From Tetragonia tetragonoides (Eukaryota > Streptophyta > Magnoliopsida > Caryophyllales > Aizoaceae), in NCBI GenBank assembly GCA_038025085.1, contig CM076154.1:17644001-17708000 (forward strand): a stretch of 64,000 bases of DNA. The letters run 5' to 3'. The notes under the pieces are model-generated. The model was not told where the DNA came from. It saw nothing but the letters and a program-made list of their open reading frames with translations, and searched no databases. Shown here one piece after another: positions 53,878 through 64,000 of the stretch. Within the stretch, counting starts at the first letter, position 1; the number at the start of each line of letters is the position of its first letter. Position numbers and translations under genes: made by a program.

Positions 53878-56800
53878 TTAAGCACGAGACATCTTAACTT
53901 TAGGCATTCCCTTCTTCATCTGGCGAGCAAGTTCTTTGGCTTCTTTCTTGCGAATGGCTTCTGCGCTCAGCTTTGTTTCACCCTCCTCAACCATCTTCTT
54001 CCTCTCCGCCTTCTTTCTCTGCAAGGCTTCTTGTCTAGCTTGCTGCATCTCTTTGTAGGCCTCTTGGGCAGCCTTGACTCTGGTTGCATCAGTTTTAGAT
54101 CGGGCCTGTAGTTGCAGAAACAACCATTCAGATATGATGAATTACACAATCAAATTCAAAGAAGAACAGTTGAATGCAAATGACATACCTGTGAGCTCAA
54201 TTTGTATCGTCCAATCAAATCAATGTAATATGGCACCAAAGCCACAAGTCGAGTCATGTCAGCCATGTGATCAGCATGCGGGAGTGCAAACTTAAACATC
54301 AATTTCTTCTTGTGGACTCCTGATTGTTGATCTGAGAAATGCATCGAGATAAATGATTTCCCAAACTTCTCAAAAGCCTTGTCCCCAAAAACCTGCAGAG
54401 AAAGAACACATAATATTAACAGGAGTCTATACAACATAAACAAACCCACACCCACCCACCCAGGACTCCAGGAGTATGTGCAGGGGTACACAAAGAAATC
54501 AGTACAGCAAGAGGGGAGGGGGAGGACAGAATAAAACAGACAATTTTTATTTTTATCTTTTTGGGGAGGGGGGGGGGGGACTTGACAAATGACTAAACTA
54601 TTCAATGTAAAATGCAACTTGATCCTCATCAGGTATACAAGGAGATGGGGTTGACAACTATCAAAAATTATAACAAGTGCCTTTAGTCTGCACAGTTTCA
54701 GCAATAAATATAAATATTTAACCAAGGTTCAACTTGTGCAATATCCAAAATAGGAAACGGCAACAGAAGTAAGAGAGGGAAGAGATGAAGCCAAAAAGCG
54801 TTCTAAGGCAGGCATCAGATAAACGAGTAATGAAGACACGCATGTGAATATGCGTTATGGTTGGTTAAGGGGATAGCTAATTATGCACCCAAAATAAGGT
54901 AAATGCGTAGATTAGCCCTCCTCCAGATCAAAAAGAAGGCTAACCCTAATTAGTTTCTTACTAATATTAATCAAAGCTAGATAGCATGCAGACTTTGCTC
55001 TGTTTCTTCCTTTCCTAGTCTGGTCTTTCTCATTCTCTATCCTCAACGTTCACCTGCTTCCTTAGCTCTATGCATCATTGCCAGCTCTTGCTCAGCCCCC
55101 AGAATGGCCAAACAACAGCCAGCGGCCTTCCTCGCTCTCTCATCTGAACACTCTCTTTTAGCTTGCGTTCTCCTCTGTTTCAGACATTACCAGCAAAAGG
55201 TGACACATTCGAGAGGTTTCTGGAGGTGGAGGGGGAAAAAGGGAGAAAGGAGGTAGCCAGGGACGAGGCTGGGTTGGCCAGGGGAGAAGGAGAGAATGGG
55301 AAAGAGGTTCCTAAGGATAGTGAAGGAGAGAACGGGGTTGACATGGAAGTGGGGAGGATGTCGATGTAGGTCAAGGCATATGTAGACCAGTTTAAGGAGA
55401 AGAGGGCCGAATTTCGGAGCGAGGAGAGTATCTACCACATTTTTGGAACAGTGCAGAGAGAAGGAAGGATAAGGAGGCGATGGTTCCCTCTATGTTGCAT
55501 GGAAAGCAATATGGGAAAGGGAAAACGCTGAAATGCATAAGGTAAGAATTTATCTTTGTTTTATTTCCCTTGTTTTTCTTTTGGCTCGAAACACAGGTAT
55601 TACATGCCTATTTACCAGCATGTTCTTCCATAGTAGAAAAGGTTGGCCCTAAAAAACCCTTTTTTTTTGTTTTGTTTTGTTTTTGCGATCCATGGCATGT
55701 ATTTCAGCACTTCAGATTAGTTCTATCCACCATCCCTGGAATGTTTCAAAACCAAACCCAGGAGGTGTTTGCATGCACCAAATATTTTCCTATATCTACA
55801 CCAAAAGGCGGAGAATTGGCCGGACGACCCAGCATATTCTAGGCTGTCTACTGATCGGAAGTGGGGTGATTGGAGCAGCGTATGTTGGTCATCTCACAAA
55901 GACCCTGATTTTAGTTAGCTACAATTAGAGTGGGAAATTAAATACATAGAGGAACAGTGGAAGGGTAGGTGGGGGTCTGGGGGAGACAAACCATAAGCCT
56001 ATAGATAGTAGAGCTTCCTTATCTGTCATGACGAGTAGAAGATTTGTTTTGACTACAAATCAGAGTCAAATAAAGTTGAAGACGAATTCACAAAGTTCTA
56101 GAAATATCCAGTCACGAGAATGAGAATGCTAATGAAGTTATTAAGCAAAACAATAACAAAATTAAACACATCCTCAAGGGAAGAAAAGGTAAAAATAAAA
56201 ACCCTGAGGGGGTAGAGCTCAGCTGGTAAGACCTCAGATAAGTATTTCAGAGGTCCCAAGTTTGAGTCCCCTCAGGACCACTGGAGGTTTTCCTGGTCGT
56301 TAACTTTAGGGCCATGGGATTAGTCAAGCAAAGATTGGACACCCATGTTATCTAAAAAAAGAATAGGTAAAAATTAAAAATAAAGGAAACACAACAAATT
56401 CTATCATGGAGACTTCCAAATAGTTAAAAGTACCCCCCCCCAAAAAAAAAAAAAAACCATTCTATCCAGTATATAGATTCTGCCAAAAAGGAAGTCCAAG
56501 TCCATGAACTAAAGGGAGCCAGGCAACATTGATCAGATTCAAGCATCTTCAGAATGCATCACAGCACAAGTTTAAGTGCAGTTATGAAATAAAATGCATA
56601 GATGACAAATTCATAAGCCCTTCTTTATCTCTATATAAGCTTAATTTCAAGCTATACTTTATGAATCCTAGACATCTTCAAGAATATGCTTGATTACCAA
56701 CAACTATGCAAGTCTAGAGAACACAACTATACAAGTCTAGAGATACATATCCATGTTCCAGGAGGGTGACGTATAAAACCTTCCACCCTAACAGCGAAGA

Positions 56801-59611
56801 GTGCATGCTCTATACAACATCAGCCACTGAGCAGTTAGCATAAACAACCAGGTCTCTGCAGAGTAATTAGTTTAATGAAATTGATCACCTTAGATTTGAG
56901 TATCATTATGCAGGACTATGGCCAATTGCATAGAGGCTTGCAAATGTTACAAATTTTTACAATTAAACCTTTTAATTGCGCAAAATATCCAAACCAACTC
57001 CAATCTTCTCTCAACTCATCTGGTATTTCTGTTGTTATAGTCAATTGTCCCACTTATCTTCTAAATAAACTCCCAAGAAAATCATCCTAAAACTTGCATT
57101 CTTCAAATATGTCATAAGATACTACCTCCTAATGAAATAATAAGGGAATGACGAGTATAAATACATTTATCTTTCAAAATTTGCAAAAGCCTATCTATCT
57201 TATGCTTATTTCGCAGCTAATGCATCTTACAAGCAATACACAGCTTTTCTCCTTCACTAATTTGGATTACCATTTTAGCGAAAGTATGTGAATTAAGTCC
57301 ATTTCAGTGCCCCCATACATGCTAACATCATTATCTCTGTAAGCCTGCCCAATTTGTGTGTAGTTTGTTACTGTTTCTATTATTATATATGTCGTACCAA
57401 AATAGATCTCAATACACTGCTTTCCGAGCTAGACATACCCCTGTTATGTCTCCATCTCTACTGATTGATAAGAATCCCTCAGACATCCCCTTTTTATATC
57501 AGAAATACACGTGTCTTCAGAATTAGTGGTAGGCGAATAAGACCTACGTAAAACACATAATCCCCAAATGATGAAATAATGTTGCCTTCAAGCACTCATG
57601 TTTCCTAAATCAAACAACTTGAACTGTTGAACATGTTCACTTTCTAGGACACTCAAAATCACGTAGTCAGCCTCTGCATCGTACTGTCCCTATTTGTTTG
57701 CAAAATCACTAAACCGTTCCGAAATACGAATCCAGTCCCAATGGTGGAACTGCTTAGAAACTTATGCAGAGCAGCTTAAACAGTAACAACGCCCATAAAT
57801 TCCCAAACCCTAAGCTTAAAACATCAAGATAACAAAGACTTCCAAACTCATTAACCATTCTACAAATAGATATACATCCGGTAACACAACAACTAATATC
57901 AAAACAGGTTACTTCATATCCATTTCTTCATCCTACACAGCCAAAATCTCTCACTTTTAGTTTCCATCTGAACAGGGCAACAGGCTACTACATACCCATA
58001 CATCCATGCAACACAACCAAAATAAAATACATGCGTCAAACTCTTAAGTAAAGTGATAGGCGGCAGTGACTCAGTATAAGGCACATCTCATCTGGCCTTC
58101 ATGTAGTCATTTTTCTTAATCATCAAACAAGCTATCCCTTTCTAGGACACTCAAAATCAGCTTTACCTTTGCTTAACAATCACAAAAGCGTTCCAATAAA
58201 TTCCCATAAACACCCAAACGCTAATCTTAAAAATCAACAGAAACAAGACTCAAGACCCAAAACTCATTAACCATCCTACAAACAATTAATACATCAGATA
58301 ACACAAAAACCAATCTCAAAACAGGCTACTACTACATATCCACATCATCAGTCTAAACAACCAAAGTCCAAACCCCCTCATTTTCATCGGGCATCAGCTA
58401 CCAGCCCATCAAAACCTATCCAATCTCATATGCATTAAACCAATAACCACAAAAACAAACAATCAAACAAACAAACAATCAAACAAACAAACAATCAATC
58501 AAACAAACATATAAAACCCGAAAGACGAATTCTTAAATACCTGATCAAGCACAGCCTCGGTAATCAAATCGCTGGCAACCTCCTTTGATTCGGAAATAAC
58601 AGCCAATTCCTCTGAAACCCACTTCCTACCACTCGGTGGATTCACCATAGTAGCCATCTTCTGCAAATCATTCACTTCCTTCAACAACCCTTTAGCCAAC
58701 TTCTTCTTAGCAACAGCAAAAACAACCTGATCCATTGCCTCATCATTCATATAAACCTCAAAACTAATCTCATCTTTACAACTCACAACAGCATTATACA
58801 ACCTCGAAATCAAATCATGTCTACTCTTCAACTCCATTGTTGCTAATAACCCTTGACAATATCTCCTCCCACTTGCATAAAACTTAAACACATTCTGCCC
58901 TTCTTTCAACAACAATGGTGAATCATCACCTTCACCTACACCTAATAGACTGAAATTCTTCTCGAAAATCGAGTCTTTTGTAGCGAATTTCGCTGCCCAT
59001 GCTAATGCTATGTTCTCATTCTCTCTCTTCCCAGTGAAATAATTAATCCCAAACATCACAAGGAAACTCACACACACAATCTCAATCACATACTTTGATG
59101 GTTTAAAAACAAACCCTTTTTGGTTTTCTTGGCCTTGGGGTTCATCTGTTGTTGAAGTAGAATTAATTTCATTGATGGGTTTTTCAGATGGAGTTTTATT
59201 TTCTGTAATTTCTGGGTTTTCTTGTGAATTGGTGGTAATAATTGGGAGACCCTCAAATTCATCTTCATCCCAGTACTCATCAAATTGAGGTTTTTGAGGA
59301 GAGTGAGATTTATGATGATGATCGGAGGGCTGAGATTGAATTTGAGGATCTGGGGGAGGGTTGAGATGGGTTTGAGAATCGGACTGAGTTAAGGAAGGTG
59401 AAGGGGGGAGATCGGTGAGTTGAATCGGTGGGTCCTCGATAAGCGAGTCATCTAGGGAATCGTCGAAGCCTTCGAAGTGAGAAGGTGAAGGTGAGGCGGA
59501 GATGTGGTGGAGAAGGAGAAGAGAGAGGAGAGAGAGAGTGTAGGAGAGAGAAGAGAAAGAGCGTGGGAGTGTGAAGATGGAGATCCATTGTGAGATCGAA
59601 TGCTTCGCCAT
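53878..59611 (-). CDS. CCDC47: CCDC47/DUF1682-like ER membrane protein
   Basis: Three exons: 58541-59611, 54189-54392 and 53878-54105, all phase 0 at GT..AG borders; 1503 nt, 500 aa. An N-terminal hydrophobic signal (about residues 18-38) precedes an acidic, Pro/Ser-rich lumenal part (including DEYWDEDEFEG). One transmembrane segment follows (about 173-195, YVIEIVCVSFLVMFGINYF), then a cytosolic DUF1682 domain and a C-terminal Lys/Glu/Arg-rich coiled coil ending MPKVKMSRA. Animal CCDC47 is a calcium-binding ER protein of the PAT/multipass translocon, which helps insert multi-spanning membrane proteins. The plant homologue is inferred to do the same. Intron 1 is 4148 nt and holds a SINE. The upstream leader is GA-rich (59610-59640). 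Confidence 0.9.
54393..56201 (-). other. Intron 1 of the CCDC47-like gene, proximal part
   Basis: Contains G-rich runs near 54565-54580 and a GC-richer purine-rich stretch at 55160-55520. The ORF there (55163-55369, ending GVDMEVGRMSM) is unrecognised and may be a fragment of an inserted element. Confidence 0.5.
56202..56364 (+). mobile_element. tRNA-derived SINE in intron 1 of the CCDC47-like gene
   Basis: A box TAGAGCTCAGCTGGTAAGA and B box AAGTTTGAGTCCCC lie at normal spacing, then a tRNA-unrelated body ending TGTTATCT plus A's. Near-identical flanks AGGTAAAAAT(T)AAAAA at 56187-56201 and 56365-56380 are the target duplication. Confidence 0.82.
58455..58510. repeat. AACAAACAATC tandem repeats
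   Basis: Several units of AAACAAACAATC just downstream of exon 1 in intron 1. Confidence 0.85.
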
Positions 59612-59985
59612 TGTTGGAGAGAGAGAGAGAGTTGGGTGTCTGTGTTTGGTTTGTGAGGTTGAAGACTGCAGTATTAGTATAGTGATGATTTAATGAAGTA
59701 ATGATGGATCATGGATGTTTTTTTTTTTTTTTTTTCTGTTTTTTTTTTGGTGTGCGTGTTTTTTGTTTTTTTTTTTCTTTTTTGAGTTTTTATATGTCAA
59801 CTCCGTATGGGTTAATCGGTTAATCCTTCATAGGGCGTGAAACTTATTCCGATTAAATTCTCAATCCAATCTAATTCAATTAGACGATTTGGATTGGACA
59901 TTTTAGATTTTATATTGGATTTTAAATGAATGTTGTAGACTTATAGTTGGACGACATTGTTGTAGAAAAGGTAAGAAGTTGGAAA
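59612..59985. other. 5' flank of the CCDC47-like gene
   Basis: A GA-rich leader, then long T runs (59720-59785). No clear TATA box. Confidence 0.4.
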
Positions 59986-60690
59986 AAAAATTAGATTATT
60001 CGGATCAAATAATTCTAATTGGATTCAGACTCAAACTAAATTGCAAAATTAGTTTCGATTGAATTTGAAATCGCGGTTTGGGAAACGAATCTATTTGTCT
60101 GAAGTTTTTGGAGCATTCCGATCCACCGGGCGGCTCGCCTGAATGCCGAGTCTTTCTCCGCCGCCAACTCGACGTCCCTTAAACAAGTACTGTATTGATT
60201 TTCATTTCTTTCTCAGTCTTGGATGTCTTGCTTTCCGTGAGTCTTCCATTCCTTCCTTCTTCCACAACTGAGATAACGAACTAGTACACTGCCTTTTCTT
60301 CATAGCAACTCTAAGAGCTTCTAGGATCAGATCTGGAGCTCTTTCTGTAACAAACAGAGCTTGACACCGCAGCTAGGCGTGGTTCCGCACGCTCGCACTA
60401 GAATCTCCTATTCCTGCTTGACCTCCTCAACTGCTGTCTTTGATTGGAAAACACTCCTTCCTTCCTCTGCCCTTTGGTCGACCAACGGTCAAATGCCTAG
60501 AGGAAGATCTTTCCGGGGTGAGATGCATACTTGTCTGATGGATTTCTTTTGCCAGCTCACTGCATTAGGAACTCTACCTAATCGATCAGGTCGATCTGCT
60601 TGGAAAAAAAATTAGATTATTCGGATCAAATAATTCTGATTGGATTCAGACTCAAAAACTAAAGTGCAAAATTAGTTTCGATTGAATTTG
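59986..60690. other. GC-richer insert between 80-bp direct repeats
   Basis: About 80-bp direct repeats starting GGAAAAAAAATTAGATTATT lie at 59986-60070 and 60602-60690. Between them, 60110-60600 has different base composition (GGCGGCTCGCCTGAATGCCG, CCGCCGCCAACTCGACG) and no long ORF. It may be organellar (mitochondrial-like) or other filler DNA; this is a guess from composition and style. Confidence 0.45.
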
Positions 60691-61215
60691 GACTCAAAAT
60701 TACGAGTCCAAAATTTTTTGGACTGGATTTACACTATGCCATTATACAATCCAAAGTTTCACCCATATTAATCTCTAAGTCAGCTCGAGTCGATTTTTTG
60801 TTATTTTGGATCTCGAGCTTAATTAATGCATGGGAATTAGTATGAGGCTCTGAGCCAAGCTTGTAAACAAACAAATAAAGTTACTAGAATAATAGTAAGG
60901 AATATAATAATGATGTGAATTTGGTATCGAGATTGAATTAAGTTTAATTGAAGATAAATGAAACTAATAATGGAACAAAGTAATATACTTTTTTGGATTT
61001 TGTTAATTAAATGAGCTTTACAACCAATGGACTAGTGAGTAGTGATGGATGGATATTTTTATCATTTTCATGGTTTTATAAATTTGATTTATTTTCTAAT
61101 CTCAAATTAAAAGTTAAGCAAATTGAGTTTTATTGTGCTCGAACCCGAATAAAATTTAAAATCAAGGCATTAGTTGATCTCATGAAAGAGTAAATAACGT
61201 TATTATAATAAAAAG
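60691..61215. other. Intergenic, AT-rich
   Basis: No gene or element recognised. Confidence 0.4.
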
Positions 61216-61332
<117 letters not shown>

Positions 61333-62583
61333 GGAAAAACGATGCTAATAATCCCAAGTTTCATCGTCCGATAATATTAATTCCAAGTTGCAACTTACAC
61401 AAAAATAATCCCAAGTTGTTAGTTTTGTTGCAAAATTAATCTGTTACCTCACACCGTCAAACTCCGGTACTCTGCTAACGCTAATTGAATTTTATCCTGA
61501 TTAAAACTCATAATTCTCTTTCTAATGATAATTACCCAGCTCTCCATTTTCTCTCCTCAATCAACTTATCATCTTCCAGTCCTTCTCCCACCCACATCCC
61601 CCTTTCATCGCAACCACTACCTTTATCTCCCCCAGTACTGTAGGGAGTACAATATTCCCACCACTCATAAATCACTAATCAACCCCTTTATGTTTTTTCT
61701 TTATCTGATAATTTTCATTATTTTCCATCACCAAAATTTCATTGCATTGGTGTTCCCTACTCATAAAAAACCTTAATTCTCTCCTAAAACAACCTTCCAA
61801 ATATTCATCAATGGCAGAAATGAAACTCTCACGACTAACAGTGATTCCTCTGAATTCCTCGACGCTGAGACTCCATCAAAGAAGATGTCTCCCATCAATA
61901 AGTAGAATTCATAATCAATATTGAGCAAATCAATCATAATCAATGGAAGGAATCGACGAATTTAAGGCCGAGGTAGAAACTATGAAGAAAGAGAAAGCGG
62001 AAGAAATCAAAGTCGAAGGTGATGTCACACATCTAAGCACGACCTAATATCCGCCATGAGTGAGAACATGGAGTTTTGACAAGAAGATTCAGGATTTGAA
62101 ATCAAAGATCCGTGAAATGGAGGAGGAATCGAGGAGTAAGAAAAAGGAGAAAGAGAACAAAATCAAGGTTGTGTGGAGAGAGAAAATGGAGCTTGAAGAG
62201 GCACCAATAGAAGTGCAGAACTTAATGAAGATGAGAGTGGTGGTGGAATGTTGATGGAGTTAGCTGGGTGAATATCACTAGTAGAAACACGTAAGGAGAA
62301 CAAAAGGATATTTTGGTTCGATCAGTGGAGAATTTTATAAATTAATGGGGTTAATAAGGTAGGGTAAATGTCATTAGAAGGAAAAACGTTAGATAATTAA
62401 AGAAATTAATGGAGATCAAGTTTAATTAGCGTTAAGAAAGTAACAAAGTTTGATGGTGTGAGCTATATAAGATACCAATATTGTGACAAAACTCACAACT
62501 TGTGATTATTTTTGTACAGATTGCAACCTGAAATTATTATTGGCGGACCAACGAAACTTGGGATTATTTTCATCAAATTTTCC
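61333..62583. mobile_element. Foldback element 5 inside an (AAT)n tract
   Basis: 1251 bp. Ends GGAAAAACGATG at 61333 and the complement of GGAAAATTTGATG at 62583; arms about 185 bp. ATCCCAAGTT-like words lie at 61351, 61380 and 61408, spaced 28-29 bp. The flanks TAATAATAA on both sides fit a 9-bp duplication but are ambiguous in the microsatellite. The interior has two short coiled-coil-like readings (61941-62047, MEGIDEFKAEVETMKKEKAE; 62060-62254, KKIQDLKSKIREMEEESRSK) separated by a stop. Confidence 0.75.
61941..62254 (+). pseudogene. Coiled-coil gene fragment in foldback element 5
   Basis: Glu/Lys-rich heptad-like text in two pieces, from the ATG at 61941 and from 62060, with stops between and after. 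It looks like a captured exon fragment of a coiled-coil protein. The parent gene is not identifiable from this alone. Confidence 0.4.
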
Positions 62584-62751
<168 letters not shown>

Positions 62752-63154
62752 AACTAATACTAATTTTTAGCCCAAAAGGTACACTTTACAATTTTTCATA
62801 AGAAATCACCGTAAAAAAATATTTGATAGCTTTCTCCGTTCTTGCTTTCTTCTTAATATTACGATTAATATAACAGTGGATTGAAAGACGTTCTCCTTAC
62901 AATTCGATTGATATTATTTTCGTTTCACGGAGATTACTAGGCGAAATAAGCTTGAGATCATAATGAAGAGGGTGGAATTTCAATGGTGGGTTCTATCGAC
63001 CCTTTCCTTATGGAGCAGTGGCGGATCCACATGGTAACATAGGTAGGCACGTGCATACCCAATAAATAAAAAATGTTCATCTTATTTCATCATTTCAATG
63101 GGAGCTCAACTTGTAAGCAAGCCTACTATTGGCACAGGAGTCCACGATTTGAAG
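62752..63154. other. Intergenic with a MITE-like end
   Basis: GCAGTGGCGGATCCAC at about 63015 matches a common plant hAT-MITE terminus, related to 27246. The opposite end was not seen. Confidence 0.35.
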
Positions 63155-63303
63155 CTTTCTACATCTATTCTTTTGTTTCTTTTACTATTATTTCCACTTC
63201 ACCTTCATTGGACTCAGCCTCTAGTGGCCCAATTCTTTATGACATTCACCTTTTTTGTTTTTATTTAATTAGAAGTAAATGATTGGTTATTGTTATGGAG
63301 AGG
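63155..63303. repeat. Direct repeat, copy 1
   Basis: TCTATTCTTTTGTTTCTTTT..GGACTCAGCCTCTAG..GATTGGTTATTGTTATGGAG recurs at 63861-64000, about 700 bp later. Confidence 0.85.
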
Positions 63304-63860
63304 TAATTCTCGTGGTCATTGGCTTTGCAAGCGTGTGGGTGATGAATACATTCTGGTTTTTCGGATATTGGAGAATAATGGGGCCGTCTCTTCCCGTTTG
63401 AAAATGTAACACCCAGGATTTCGAGATCAATAATAACTTTTGTTAATCAATAATATTAACAGCATTTATAAAACCATACTTTGCATATAGTACTGTAGAG
63501 ACCACATATGTTTGAATATAGTGTAGACAACATATGTTTTCATGTTACGTTGATACATTAGAATATAATAGTTGTTATATTGTACATATGCAAATAAAAT
63601 ATAGAAGTGATTAGGACATTTTACTACCTTGCAGGTTGCAGCTTTCTAGGTAAGGTTGGAATCACCTAAGTTTTTTTCTAAGTAATTTGCCTACTTCAAT
63701 AGTCCTTTAATTAAAGCATACTTATTCTATTTAAGATATTATTTTTAATTGTTGGTCAGACACTGGTCAACCCTAGAGTTAAACTATTGGTGAGCATTGG
63801 CTATGTGTCCCAGTTAGGGTGGTTCGGTTAGTCCTAATTAACTGCATCATCTCAATTTAT
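63304..63860. other. Spacer between the direct repeats
   Basis: AATGTAACACCCAGGATTTCG at about 63405 resembles the TGTAACACCC start of many plant Ty3/gypsy LTRs; the other LTR border is not clear. Confidence 0.35.
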
Positions 63861-64000
63861 CTATTCTTTTGTTTCTTTTAATATTTTTTGCACTTCACTT
63901 TCATTGGACTCAGCCTCTAGCGGCCCAATTCTTTATGCAATTCACCTTTTTTGTTTTTATTTATTTAGAAGTAAATGATTGGTTATTGTTATGGAGAGGT
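63861..64000. repeat. Direct repeat, copy 2, cut by the window edge
   Basis: About 90% like 63155-63303 by eye; continues past the end of the window. Confidence 0.85.

Noticed and set aside
55163..55438. Overlapping purine-rich ORFs in intron 1 of the CCDC47-like gene
   Set aside because: Open on both strands owing to biased composition; no motif and no splice support.

Overview
The window is nuclear DNA from a flowering plant: AT-rich, with spliced genes, GT..AG introns, TATA boxes, and plant-type SINEs, LINEs, MITEs, Helitrons, CACTA, hAT and Mutator-like (MULE) elements. MITEs rich in GAACT/TTCAGT words suggest Caryophyllales (spinach/beet/quinoa relatives), but this is only an impression. 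Nothing bacterial, viral or CRISPR-like was seen.

Genes. Four protein-coding genes can be assembled, all on the minus strand. Two are tandem paralogues of a VOC/glyoxalase-I-like protein (14646-15818 and 18965-20291). The third is ribosomal protein eS24/RPS24 (42981-46109, five exons). The fourth is a CCDC47/DUF1682-like ER membrane protein (53878-59611, three exons, 4.1-kb first intron). A fifth gene-like region, 30020-31719, is a 5'-truncated, broken copy of the C-terminal HAT-repeat part of the rRNA-processing factor RRP5.

Layout. 1-1917: decayed MULE transposase. 2761-3231: foldback element. 3701-10768: CACTA-like element with a nearly identical 2.19-kb tandem duplication and nested palindromic MITEs full of (TTA)n/(AAT)n. 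11370-14610: two related Helitrons in the 3' flank of the first VOC gene. 14646-20400: VOC pair with Stowaway MITEs in and around the second copy. 20800-29600: gene-poor, with MITEs, SINEs and a hAT MITE. 29600-34355: LINE 3' end, RRP5 pseudogene, and a foldback element containing a small LTR retrotransposon (TRIM). 36240-41330: LINE fragments and a foldback element carrying an F-box-like ORF. 42981-46220: RPS24 with a foldback element in intron 3. 46375-51195: split hAT element filled with tandem Helitrons. 52324-52903: second hAT element. 53878-59611: CCDC47-like gene. 59986-60690: GC-richer insert between 80-bp direct repeats. 61333-62583: foldback element inside an (AAT)n tract. 63155-64000: direct repeat running off the edge.

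Most notable structure. Five separate foldback elements have 9-10 bp target-site duplications and long inverted arms. The arms are built from three or four direct copies of a short motif spaced about 30 bp apart. The motif differs between elements but is the same (ACTACCTT) in two of them. Three carry internal ORFs, one beginning like an F-box protein. They look like non-autonomous Mutator-type elements with an iterated, probably transposase-binding, terminal architecture. The genes do not form a common pathway; they are ordinary housekeeping and metabolic genes separated by nested transposons.
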